Shown here piece by piece: positions 17,012 to 25,378 of a stretch of DNA of 64,000 nucleotides; positions within the stretch are counted from its first letter, which is position 1, and each line of letters begins with the position of its first letter. A model generated the notes under the pieces. It did not search any database, was not told the DNA's origin, and saw only the letters and a list, made by a program, of their open reading frames with translations. Where the stretch lies: positions 992,001-1,056,000 of the forward strand of contig NZ_CP085211.1 of NCBI RefSeq assembly GCF_044797955.1, read 5' to 3'. The translations under genes and the position numbers were made by a program. Source of the stretch: Idiomarina seosinensis_A. GTDB taxonomy: Bacteria; Pseudomonadota; Gammaproteobacteria; Enterobacterales; Alteromonadaceae.

Positions 17012-19495
17012 ATGACGTTTAAAAAGCTGTTAGTGAGTGCCATGGTCGCCGCGGCGATAGCGCCGGTCCACGCACAAGATGAATTTGTCGTCGAAGATAT
17101 CGAAGTAAAAGGGTTACAGCGTGTTGCGCTGGGGGCCGCCTTAACCTACATTCCGGTGCGGGTCGGCGACGATGTCAGTGAGCTGCAAATCCGTAGTGCG
17201 ATAAAATCCTTGTACGCGTCAACGCACTTTGATTATATCGAAGTTCAGCGCGACGATAATACGCTGATTTTTCAGGTTAGTGAGCGGCCGACCATTGCGG
17301 AAATTACCTTTGAAGGCAATAAAGACATCAAGGACGAACAACTTGAGCAAAGCCTTCAGGACAATAACATCGTTACTGGCGAACCCCTTGACAGAACCAC
17401 GATCGCCGGTATTGAAAAAGGTTTGGAAGACTTTTTTCACAGCGTTGGTAAGTACAATGCTCAGGTCGATATAGAAGTCATCGAATTACCCCGTAACCGT
17501 GTCGAACTGCAAATGAACTTCGACGAAGGCGACGCGGCGGAAATAGCGCAAATAAACATTGTCGGTAATACGGCTTTCCCGGATGAGTTATTAATCGATA
17601 ACTTCGAGCTGACTGACAGTTTGCCCTGGTGGAATTTTATCGGCGAAAAACGTTATCAAAAAGAGCAGCTCAGTGGTGATTTGGAAACGCTGGAATCTTT
17701 TTATCGCGATCGTGGCTATTTGCAGTTTGCAGTGACTTCAGTACAGGTGTCCATGACGCCGGATCGCGAGGGCATTTACATTACCGTGAATGTTGAAGAA
17801 GGCGAAAAATACCGGGTCAGCGGCACGGATGTTATTGGTGAGCTAAAAGGTCACGATGAGCTGGTAAAACGCATCGCAACCATTAAAGAAGATAGCCTTT
17901 ATAATGCTGCTCAGGTGACCTACATAGAGGATATGATCAGCCGCTTCTACGGCCGGTTTGGCTATGCTTACCCTGAAGTTCGCGCCATACCTGAGCGCGA
18001 CGATGATGCAAAAACCGTTAAACTGACTTTTTCTGTAGACCCGGGTAACCGAGTCTATGTGCGCCGCATTAATTTTGAAGGTAATAGCCTGACGCAGGAT
18101 CGGGTGCTCCGACGCGAGATGCGCCAGTTAGAGGGTGCCTGGTTGTCGGACGGTAAAGTAGAGCAGGGCAAAGTCCGGCTTGAACGTCTGGGCTTCTTCG
18201 AAACCGTCGAAACGTCGACTCAGCGAGTGGACGGCAATGATGATCAGGTGGATATTACTTATAAGGTAAAAGAACAGCCTTCGGGTTCTTTTAACGCCGG
18301 TATTGGTTACGGCGACTATTCAGGCTTGCAGTTAAATGCCGGTATTCAGCAGAATAACTTCCTCGGTACGGGGAACCGTGCGGGCGTTAACGTGTCTACC
18401 AGCCGCTTTAATAAAAACTTTAGCCTGTCTTATACCGACCCCTATTTTACGGTCAATGGTGTCAGCCTGTCGGGCCAGCTTTATATGAGTGAGTTTGATG
18501 CAGGCCAGGCAGAAAACTTAATTCGCTATAATCAAAAAACCTACGGTGTGGCCTCAAGTATCGGTTTCCCGGTAGACGAAATTAACAGCTTTAATTTTGG
18601 TGTCGGCTTTAAACAGCAGGAAGTCAGTAACGTTGATGGCTATGAGCAGATTAGAAAATTCTATTCTGCATTTCTTGACCGGGATAACCCGGACCAGGGC
18701 GTTGCCTTTGATATTTACGAATTAAATGCGGGCTGGAGCCGGGTTACCTTAAATCGGGGACGGTTCCCGACCTCGGGGTCATCACAGCGGGCATCAATTG
18801 ATGTTTCGGCACCCTTTAGTGACATTCAGTATTTTCGTGCTAACTACGACTTTAAATGGTATCTACCGTTGTCGGATGATCAACAGTGGTCGTTGTTAAC
18901 TCGCTTTAATATGGGCTATGGTAATGGTTACGGTGAAGACAGTGTCGGTAATGATTACCTGCTGCCGTTCTGGGAATCTTTCCGGGTCGGGGGGCAGGGT
19001 GACCTGCGCGGATTCGAGCCTAATACCGTAGGACCACGTGCTATCTATAGCTTTGCCGACCAGTTAACGGGACCGCCGGATCTGACCGGAAGACCGTCTC
19101 GTTATCCCGAGGGCGCGAGTAGTGAATCGGTTCAGGTCAGCCGCTTTGCGGTTGGCGGTAATGCTAAAATGGTTGGTGGTGTAGAACTAATTGTCCCTAC
19201 GCCCTTTGTTGACGAGGGTATGCGCAACAGTGTGCGCACCAGCGTGTTTGTGGATGTTGGCACAGTGTGGGATACTGAATTCGATTATGACAAGTACAAA
19301 GACGCAGAGCTAATTGGTAATAGCCAACCGTTATCTGATTACAGCGATCCGGGCGAATTTCGAGTTTCGGCCGGTGTATCAGTGCAATGGATTTCACCTA
19401 TGGGGCCATTAACCTTTTCGCTCGGCCGGGCACTGAAAGAAGTTGAAGGGGACGAAACCCAGATCTTCTCGTTCAACATCGGTACCACTTTTTAA
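17012..19495 (+). CDS. bamA: Outer membrane protein assembly factor BamA
   Basis: Central Omp85 subunit of the BAM complex that inserts beta-barrel proteins into the outer membrane. The 827-residue precursor has a signal peptide (about residues 1-21, ending APVHA), five POTRA repeats to about residue 420, then a 16-strand barrel ending in a C-terminal Phe. The lid-loop signature GGQGDLRGFEPNTVGPRA carries the VRGF-type RGF motif. It sits between rseP and skp as in most gammaproteobacteria. Confidence 0.97.
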   Translation: MTFKKLLVSAMVAAAIAPVHAQDEFVVEDIEVKGLQRVALGAALTYIPVRVGDDVSELQIRSAIKSLYASTHFDYIEVQRDDNTLIFQVSERPTIAEITFEGNKDIKDEQLEQSLQDNNIVTGEPLDRTTIAGIEKGLEDFFHSVGKYNAQVDIEVIELPRNRVELQMNFDEGDAAEIAQINIVGNTAFPDELLIDNFELTDSLPWWNFIGEKRYQKEQLSGDLETLESFYRDRGYLQFAVTSVQVSMTPDREGIYITVNVEEGEKYRVSGTDVIGELKGHDELVKRIATIKEDSLYNAAQVTYIEDMISRFYGRFGYAYPEVRAIPERDDDAKTVKLTFSVDPGNRVYVRRINFEGNSLTQDRVLRREMRQLEGAWLSDGKVEQGKVRLERLGFFETVETSTQRVDGNDDQVDITYKVKEQPSGSFNAGIGYGDYSGLQLNAGIQQNNFLGTGNRAGVNVSTSRFNKNFSLSYTDPYFTVNGVSLSGQLYMSEFDAGQAENLIRYNQKTYGVASSIGFPVDEINSFNFGVGFKQQEVSNVDGYEQIRKFYSAFLDRDNPDQGVAFDIYELNAGWSRVTLNRGRFPTSGSSQRASIDVSAPFSDIQYFRANYDFKWYLPLSDDQQWSLLTRFNMGYGNGYGEDSVGNDYLLPFWESFRVGGQGDLRGFEPNTVGPRAIYSFADQLTGPPDLTGRPSRYPEGASSESVQVSRFAVGGNAKMVGGVELIVPTPFVDEGMRNSVRTSVFVDVGTVWDTEFDYDKYKDAELIGNSQPLSDYSDPGEFRVSAGVSVQWISPMGPLTFSLGRALKEVEGDETQIFSFNIGTTF

Positions 19496-19533
19496 TACGT
19501 CAGTTAAAAAAATGTCAGAACAACATGAAATTT

Positions 19534-19548
19534 GAGGAGTTTACATTG
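19534..19548 (+). promoter_or_regulatory. Ribosome binding site selecting a TTG start for skp
   Basis: TGAGGAG sits 5-6 bases ahead of TTG (19546-19548), the ideal spacing. The only in-frame ATG, at 19525, is not preceded by a comparable site and would put seven mostly polar residues ahead of the signal peptide. Confidence 0.65.
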
Positions 19549-20061
19549 AAAACTTTAATTAAAAGCACGGCGGTTACGGCTGCATTAGCAACAACTTTGT
19601 TTGCCGGCGCAGCGCAGGCTCAGCAAAAGATTGGCGTAGTGGACATGATGTCTATTTTTCAGCAACTACCTCAGCGCGAGCAGATTTCTCAGGAACTGCA
19701 GGCTGAGTTTCAGGATCGCTTTGAAGAAATGCGTCAACTGGAGCAAAAAGTTCAGGAGCTGCGCCAGGAGCAGGAGCGCGACGCTTCCGTCATGTCTGAA
19801 GCTGAAATGACTCAGTTAAGCCGTGAACTGGAGCAAGTAGTATCTGAAGCTCAGCTGAAACAAAAAGCTTTACAGGAAGATACCCGTCGTCGCCAGCAAC
19901 AAGAGCGTAACGAGTTATTGGGTGAAGTGCAGCAAGCGATCACTGTCGTTGCTGGTGAACAGGGCTATGATTTAGTTCTGGAAAGCAGCGCCGTTGCCTT
20001 TATGAAGGCAGATAACGACCTGTCGGACGAAGTAGTTACTGAGATGACTTCAGGTAATTAA
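19546..20061 (+). CDS. skp: Periplasmic chaperone Skp (OmpH)
   Basis: Trimeric holdase that carries unfolded outer-membrane proteins through the periplasm to BAM. From the TTG start the product is 171 residues with a clean signal peptide (KTLIKSTAVTAALATTL to AQA, about residues 1-25). The mature sequence starts QQKIGVVDMMSIFQQLPQRE, followed by a long charged coiled-coil arm and a C-terminal hydrophobic strand. An ATG at 19525 would add seven residues. It lies 50 bases after bamA. Confidence 0.93.
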   Translation: MKTLIKSTAVTAALATTLFAGAAQAQQKIGVVDMMSIFQQLPQREQISQELQAEFQDRFEEMRQLEQKVQELRQEQERDASVMSEAEMTQLSRELEQVVSEAQLKQKALQEDTRRRQQQERNELLGEVQQAITVVAGEQGYDLVLESSAVAFMKADNDLSDEVVTEMTSGN

Positions 20062-20064
20062 TGC

Positions 20065-21096
20065 ATGGCTGAATATACCCTGCAGCAGTTAGCCGAGCAT
20101 GTCGGTGGCGAGGTTCGTGGCGACGCGAACCGAGTCATCCAGGGTGTTGGAACACTGCAATCCGCAAAAGCCGGGCAAATTGCTTTTTTAGCAAACAGCC
20201 GCTACAAGCAGCAACTCAGTAGCACCCGCGCAGGCGCTATTTTGCTGTCGCCTAAAGACGCGCAGGATAGTGCTGTGGAAGCGGGTATTATTGTGTCCAA
20301 CCCCTACGCGGCGTTTGCCAAGGTGGCTCAATTACTGGATACCACCCCACTTCCGGCAGTGGGCCATGCGGCGACGGCAAAAGTAGCTGCCAGCGCGCAA
20401 CTGGGAGATAACGTCAGCTTAGGCGAATATGTTGTTATAGAAGAGGGCGCGATTATTGGCGACAACGTCAGTATTGGTGCCCATTGCCATATTGGTCCCC
20501 AGGCAGTCATTGGCAGTAACACCCGTATTTGGTCAGGGGTAAATATTTATCATCGCTGCGAAATTGGTGCTAACTGCATTATTCATTCTGCTGCAGTTAT
20601 CGGTGCCGATGGTTTTGGCTGGGCTCCTGAAAATGGTAAATGGCTTAAAATACCTCAGATAGGCCGCGTTATCATCGCCGATAATGTAGAAATCGGAGCC
20701 AGTACCACCGTGGATCGGGGGGCCTTAGACGATACCATCATCAGCTCTGGCTGTATCATCGATAATCAGTGTCAGATTGCCCACAATGTGTTCATCGACG
20801 AAGATACCGCTATCGCAGGTTGTACCGTTCTGGCCGGCAGTTGCCGCATTGGTAAGCGCTGTATGATTGGCGGCGCCTCGGCAATTAACGGGCATATCAG
20901 CATTTGTGACGATGTGCAGATTATGGGATTCGCCATGGTGATTAAAGAAATTACCGAACCGGGGGTCTATGCCTCGGGTATTCCGGCGACAAATCATCGC
21001 GAATGGCGCCGCAACGGAGCCCGCTATCGTCAGTTAGATGATTTATTTAAACGGGTTAAGTCACTTGAGAAACAAGTGGTTGATAATAACGATTAA
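20065..21096 (+). CDS. lpxD: UDP-3-O-(3-hydroxyacyl)glucosamine N-acyltransferase
   Basis: Third step of lipid A synthesis, adding the N-linked hydroxyacyl chain. The 343 residues show the N-terminal uridine-binding domain (LQSAKAGQIAFLANSRYK), a left-handed beta-helix of hexapeptide repeats, the catalytic-region HSAAVIGADGFGWAPENGKW and a C-terminal helix. Another ATG 4 bases upstream (20061) is out of frame. It lies 3 bases after skp, the conserved skp-lpxD junction. Confidence 0.97.
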   Translation: MAEYTLQQLAEHVGGEVRGDANRVIQGVGTLQSAKAGQIAFLANSRYKQQLSSTRAGAILLSPKDAQDSAVEAGIIVSNPYAAFAKVAQLLDTTPLPAVGHAATAKVAASAQLGDNVSLGEYVVIEEGAIIGDNVSIGAHCHIGPQAVIGSNTRIWSGVNIYHRCEIGANCIIHSAAVIGADGFGWAPENGKWLKIPQIGRVIIADNVEIGASTTVDRGALDDTIISSGCIIDNQCQIAHNVFIDEDTAIAGCTVLAGSCRIGKRCMIGGASAINGHISICDDVQIMGFAMVIKEITEPGVYASGIPATNHREWRRNGARYRQLDDLFKRVKSLEKQVVDNND

Positions 21097-21108
21097 TTTG
21101 GAGTCACT

Positions 21109-21564
21109 GTGAAAGCCACAGAGTCTGGTTTTGATGTTCAAGAGGTGTTGAATTTACTTCCACACCGTTACCCATTTTTGCTGATTGATCGCGTTATTGA
21201 ATGCGATGGTGAAAGTTACCTGCACGCAATTAAAAATATCAGCTTTAATGAACCCCAGTTTAACGGACACTTTCCGGGTAAACCTATTTTTCCGGGTGTT
21301 CTGTTACTTGAGGGGCTGGCACAGGCTGCCGGTCTGCTGGGCTTTAAAATTACCGAGCAAACACCCGGAACTAATGACCTTTATCTGTTTGCCGGTATTG
21401 ATAATGCGCGCTTTAAACGCCAGGTAGTACCCGGTGATACAGTACACTTTCATGTAACCTTCGAAAAAGAACGTCGTGGTGTGTGGAAATTCTCCGGTAA
21501 AGCCGAAGTAGAGGGTCAGCTTGCTGCAAGTGCAGAAATTATCTGCGCAAGAAGGGAAGTGTAG
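21109..21564 (+). CDS. fabZ: (3R)-hydroxyacyl-ACP dehydratase FabZ
   Basis: Dehydrates 3-hydroxyacyl-ACP in fatty acid elongation. The hot-dog-fold active site is clear in LLPHRYPFLLIDRV, NGHFPGKPIFPGVLLLEGLAQ (His and downstream Glu) and FAGIDNARFKRQVVPGD. The length is 151. The start is GTG at 21109, preceded by TTGGAG. It competes with the Lpx enzymes for hydroxyacyl-ACP and sits between lpxD and lpxA as usual. Confidence 0.97.
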   Translation: MKATESGFDVQEVLNLLPHRYPFLLIDRVIECDGESYLHAIKNISFNEPQFNGHFPGKPIFPGVLLLEGLAQAAGLLGFKITEQTPGTNDLYLFAGIDNARFKRQVVPGDTVHFHVTFEKERRGVWKFSGKAEVEGQLAASAEIICARREV

Positions 21565-22331
21565 TGATTCACGAAACCGCAATTATTGATCCCGCGGCCA
21601 AACTGGGCGACAACGTCAAGGTGGGGCCGTGGACAATTATCGGCCCCGATGTGGTCATTGGTGACAACTGTGATATTCGCTCCCACGTGGTCATTAAAGG
21701 GCCAACCGAATTAGGTAAAAATAATACCCTGTACCAATTTTCCTCGGTTGGTGAAGATTGCCAGGATAAAAAATATGCCGGCGAACCGACGCGGCTGGTG
21801 ATTGGCGATAATAATATTATCCGCGAATCGGTAACCATTCACCGCGGCACTGTGCAGGATAATAGCCTGACTCAAATAGGTAGCCATAATCTGCTGATGG
21901 CGTATGTACACGTTGCCCATGACTGCATTATTGGCGACCATAATATTTTGGCTAACCAGACCACCCTGGCGGGCCATGTTCATGTGGGAGACTGGGTTAT
22001 TCTCGGCGGCATGACCGGCGTTCACCAGTTTTGCCATATTGGATCTCATGCTTTTACTGCAGTCAATTCGATTGTGGTGCAGGATATTCCGCCGTTTGTT
22101 ATGGCACAGGGGCATAATGCACGGCCGCGCACTATTAATGCCGAGGGCTTAAAACGGCGCGAATTTTCGACCCAGCAAATTCAGAATATTCGACGTGCGT
22201 ATAAACTGTTGTACCGCTCCGATTTAACATTGAACGAGGCGGTAGCGCAAATTAACGCGTTAAACGAGCCACAACTGGACACGTTTTGTCAGTTTGTACA
22301 AAACAGTTCACGTGGCATTATCCGACCCTGA
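21564..22331 (+). CDS. lpxA: UDP-N-acetylglucosamine O-acyltransferase
   Basis: First, reversible step of lipid A synthesis. The 255 residues form a hexapeptide-repeat beta-helix with the catalytic segment LLMAYVHVAHDCIIGDHNIL (catalytic His) and GGMTGVHQFCHIGSHAFT, plus the C-terminal helical part with AYKLLYRSDLTLNEA. The start is GTG at 21564, sharing one base with the fabZ TAG stop. Three consecutive genes here (fabZ, lpxA, lpxB) use non-ATG starts. Confidence 0.97.
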   Translation: MIHETAIIDPAAKLGDNVKVGPWTIIGPDVVIGDNCDIRSHVVIKGPTELGKNNTLYQFSSVGEDCQDKKYAGEPTRLVIGDNNIIRESVTIHRGTVQDNSLTQIGSHNLLMAYVHVAHDCIIGDHNILANQTTLAGHVHVGDWVILGGMTGVHQFCHIGSHAFTAVNSIVVQDIPPFVMAQGHNARPRTINAEGLKRREFSTQQIQNIRRAYKLLYRSDLTLNEAVAQINALNEPQLDTFCQFVQNSSRGIIRP

Positions 22332-22347
22332 TTCGGCCGCCGAAATC

Positions 22348-23496
22348 GTGAATACAAATAAAACTGAACGGGTAGTTGCATTGGTTGCCGGTGAGCATTC
22401 GGGTGATCTGCTCGGCGCCGGCTTAATGCAGGCTATCCGGAAACAATCGCCACAGCCTGTTCGTTTTATCGGAGTGGGTGGCCCTCTGATGAAAGAACAG
22501 GGGCTTGATAGCTTCTTTCCGATGGAAGATTTGGCCATTATGGGGATCGCGGAAGTCGTCAGGCACCTGCCCAAACTGCTAAAGCACCGCCGTCAGCTAG
22601 TTAGCTTCATAGAGCAACAAAAACCCGATGTAATGATTGGCATTGATGCGCCGGATTTTAACCTAACGGTGGAAAAACGCTTACGTGATAATGGTATAAC
22701 AACCGTTCACTATGTCAGTCCATCAGTATGGGCATGGCGAGAGGGGCGTATCAAGGGTATTAAAAAAGCGGTTGATCACATGCTGTGCCTGCTACCCTTT
22801 GAAAAAGCGTTTTACGATCGACACCAGCTACCGGCAACGTTTGTTGGCCATCCTCTGGCTGATGAAATTCCGAAAAACTGGTCCAGGACAGAAGCACGCC
22901 AACAGCTTAATCTGGCAACCGACGCTGTTTATCTGGCATTATTACCTGGTAGCCGGGCGGGTGAGATTGAACGCATGGCCGAACCTTTTTTACAAGCGGC
23001 CGCTAGTCTTCAGCAACGCTATCCACAGTTAAAACTGCTGGTGCCTATGATCAGCGAACAACGGGCTGAGCAGTTCAGAAGTCTGCAACAACAATATTGC
23101 CCGGAACTTACGCTGCAGATCATCGTCGGCAACAGCCGCTTAACAATGGCTGCGGCCGATTATTTAATATTAACTTCCGGTACCGTCGCACTCGAAGCCA
23201 TGCTTATTAAGCGACCGATGGTTGTCGCTTACAAATTCAGCTGGTTAAGTTATCGGTTAATCAAATGGCTTTTCCACGCCCCGTTTTTTTCTCTGCCGAA
23301 TTTACTGGCAGACACTCAGATTGTTCCGGAGCTGGCACAGGATGAGGCTTCTGCAGAGAATATCGAACGCCACTTAGCGCGTCTTATCGACAGTGATAAC
23401 AGTAATCTGATGGTAAACTTCTTGCGGATACATGAGCGGCTGAAAGTTGACGCTAATGAGCGTGCAGCAAAAGCGGTGCTTAATCTCATAGAATAA
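22348..23496 (+). CDS. lpxB: Lipid-A-disaccharide synthase
   Basis: GT19 glycosyltransferase joining UDP-diacylglucosamine and lipid X. Visible motifs are RVVALVAGEHSGDLLGAGLM at the start, DAPDFNLTVEKRLRDNG, YVSPSVWAWREGRI, LLPGSRAGEI and TSGTVALEAMLIKRPMVVAY. Choosing the GTG at 22348 gives 382 residues, the E. coli length, and a start 11 residues before the first conserved block. The frame is open to a TTG at 22294 that overlaps lpxA by 38 bases; that start would also be possible. Confidence 0.94.
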   Translation: MNTNKTERVVALVAGEHSGDLLGAGLMQAIRKQSPQPVRFIGVGGPLMKEQGLDSFFPMEDLAIMGIAEVVRHLPKLLKHRRQLVSFIEQQKPDVMIGIDAPDFNLTVEKRLRDNGITTVHYVSPSVWAWREGRIKGIKKAVDHMLCLLPFEKAFYDRHQLPATFVGHPLADEIPKNWSRTEARQQLNLATDAVYLALLPGSRAGEIERMAEPFLQAAASLQQRYPQLKLLVPMISEQRAEQFRSLQQQYCPELTLQIIVGNSRLTMAAADYLILTSGTVALEAMLIKRPMVVAYKFSWLSYRLIKWLFHAPFFSLPNLLADTQIVPELAQDEASAENIERHLARLIDSDNSNLMVNFLRIHERLKVDANERAAKAVLNLIE

Positions 23497-23587
23497 CCTA
23501 AAAAATAGAATAAAAGTTCCAAATTAATCCGCTAATAATTCTAAAAAATAAGGTATATCCTCTACGCATTATAACAAAGGAGGCCTT

Positions 23588-24532
23588 ATGGGATTATTAA
23601 TCGATGGTCAGTGGCATGATCAATGGTACGACACGGAGAAACACGGCGGCCGCTTTGTCCGCAGTGAATCACAGTTTCGACAAACGCTCGGGCCGCAAAG
23701 CGAATTCAGTGCCGAATCCGGACGTTATCACTTGTATGTATCTTACGCTTGTCCGTGGGCGCATCGGGCCTTAATCTTTCGGAAAATTAAACAGCTTGAA
23801 TCTCACATCAGCGTATCAGCAGTGCATCCTTTGATGCTGGAAAATGGCTGGGAGTTCGATAGTGCCCCGCTAAACGATGGGTTGTACGACTATAATTACT
23901 TATACCAAGTCTATTTGCATGCCAAAGATGATTACACAGGACGGGTAACCGTACCGGTGTTGTGGGATAAGCAGCAACAAACGATCGTAAATAATGAATC
24001 GGCTGACATTATTCGTATCTTTAACAGCGCCTTTAATGCGCTGACCGGCAACAACGATGACTATTACCCGCCCACTTTACGTGAGCAAATAGACGAGGTA
24101 AATCAGTGGGTATATCAGGACATCAATAACGGTGTTTACCGGTGCGGTTTCGCCACCCGGCAAGACGCTTATGAAGAGGCTTTTGAGGCACTTTTTGCTG
24201 CCCTGGATCGGGTTGAAAATATCCTCCAGACGCAGGATTTTTTAGTTGCTGATGTACTGACTGAAGCGGACTGGCGCTTATTTACCACCCTGGTACGTTT
24301 TGATGCGGTTTACTTTAGCCACTTTAAAACAAATAAGCGTCGTATTCTGGATTACCCGAATACCTGGCGTTATGTCAGACGACTTTATCAGCACCCCGGA
24401 GTGTCCGATACTCTGGTCATGGATCATATCAAGCGACACTACTATGGCAGCCATAAAACAATTAACCCGACGCAGATTGTTCCGGTCGGTCCGCAACTGG
24501 ATTTCATGCAGCCGCTGACGGAGGATGACTAA
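23588..24532 (+). CDS. Glutathionyl-hydroquinone reductase (Xi-class glutathione transferase)
   Basis: Reduces glutathionyl-hydroquinones to hydroquinones using glutathione. The 314 residues match the YqjG/PcpF/ECM4 family: the N-terminal thioredoxin fold with YVSYACPWAHR (catalytic Cys55), the VPVLWDKQQQTIVNNESADI segment of the GSH site, then the all-helical GST C-domain including YRCGFATRQDAYEEAF. A very strong AAAGGAGG SD precedes the ATG. It stands where rnhB-dnaE follow lpxB in E. coli, and the next gene, a pirin, starts 3 bases later. Confidence 0.93.
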   Translation: MGLLIDGQWHDQWYDTEKHGGRFVRSESQFRQTLGPQSEFSAESGRYHLYVSYACPWAHRALIFRKIKQLESHISVSAVHPLMLENGWEFDSAPLNDGLYDYNYLYQVYLHAKDDYTGRVTVPVLWDKQQQTIVNNESADIIRIFNSAFNALTGNNDDYYPPTLREQIDEVNQWVYQDINNGVYRCGFATRQDAYEEAFEALFAALDRVENILQTQDFLVADVLTEADWRLFTTLVRFDAVYFSHFKTNKRRILDYPNTWRYVRRLYQHPGVSDTLVMDHIKRHYYGSHKTINPTQIVPVGPQLDFMQPLTEDD

Positions 24533-24535
24533 TCG

Positions 24536-25378
24536 ATGAGTACTGCAGTACAAGCTCGTTACCGGGGTATCCCCGCTCAGGATGGTGCAGGGGTTAAGCT
24601 CACTCGCATTATTAATCAGCCTGCGTTCAAAACGGCCGATCCGTTTTTGATGCTGGATGAATTTCGCTCGGATAATCCGGACGATTACATTGCCGGTTTT
24701 CCGCCGCATCCTCACCGCGGCTTTTGCACTCTGACTTACATGCTGGCCGGGCAGATGCAGCACAAGGACTCCGTTGGAAATAGCGGCTTAGTTGAAGCCG
24801 GCGGAGTGCAGTGGATGAAAGCAGCTAAAGGTATTATTCACGAGGAGATGCCGAAGCAGCAAGAAGGCTTGATGTGGGGCTTTCAGCTATGGATTAATCT
24901 GCCCGCCGCAGAAAAACTATCAGCGCCTGCCTGGTTCGACTATCCGGCGGATAAAATTCCGCAGATCCGGCAGCAAAACTACCTGGTCCGGGTTATTGCC
25001 GGTCAGCACCAGGAGCTGCGTGGCCCGGTGGAGGCAGCCGGCCGCAATTTATTATTACTGGATTATCAGCTGTCTTCAGCGACGAGTTTTTCGCTGGCCA
25101 GCCAGGGCCAGAAACAGCGTTTGCTGTATTGTTATCAGGGTTCGATAACGGTTGATAATGAAACCGTTGCAACGGGAGATTTACTGCAGCTGGACGCGGA
25201 TGAGCCACTGCATATCAGCGCCCAGGGACAGGCCGGCTTTTTATTGTTGGCCGCGGAGCCGATTGGCGAACCGGTTGTACAATACGGACCTTTTGTGATG
25301 AACACGGCAACGGAAATTCAGCAGGCGATCCGTGACTACCAGAGCGGGCAGCTGGCAGCCAATCAAAAACTAGATTAA
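24536..25378 (+). CDS. Pirin family protein
   Basis: Cupin-fold metalloprotein of 280 residues. The conserved metal ligands are in FPPHPHRGFCTLTYML (His58, His60) and GIIHEEMP (His102, Glu104). Some bacterial pirins have quercetin 2,3-dioxygenase activity and others bind partner enzymes, so the substrate is open. It lies 3 bases after the glutathionyl-hydroquinone reductase gene and is surely cotranscribed with it. Its 3' end overlaps the convergent response-regulator gene by 9 bases. Confidence 0.93.
   Translation: MSTAVQARYRGIPAQDGAGVKLTRIINQPAFKTADPFLMLDEFRSDNPDDYIAGFPPHPHRGFCTLTYMLAGQMQHKDSVGNSGLVEAGGVQWMKAAKGIIHEEMPKQQEGLMWGFQLWINLPAAEKLSAPAWFDYPADKIPQIRQQNYLVRVIAGQHQELRGPVEAAGRNLLLLDYQLSSATSFSLASQGQKQRLLYCYQGSITVDNETVATGDLLQLDADEPLHISAQGQAGFLLLAAEPIGEPVVQYGPFVMNTATEIQQAIRDYQSGQLAANQKLD

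Noticed and set aside
23102..23130. GGAACTT inside lpxB as a possible sigma-E -35 box for the downstream redox genes
   Set aside because: The element 16 bases later (TCGGC) is a poor -10, and the site is about 480 bases from the next start.
24278..24763. Antisense open frame of about 161 codons across the glutathionyl-hydroquinone reductase and pirin genes
   Set aside because: Both sense genes have clear catalytic motifs here; the antisense product has no domain or start signal.
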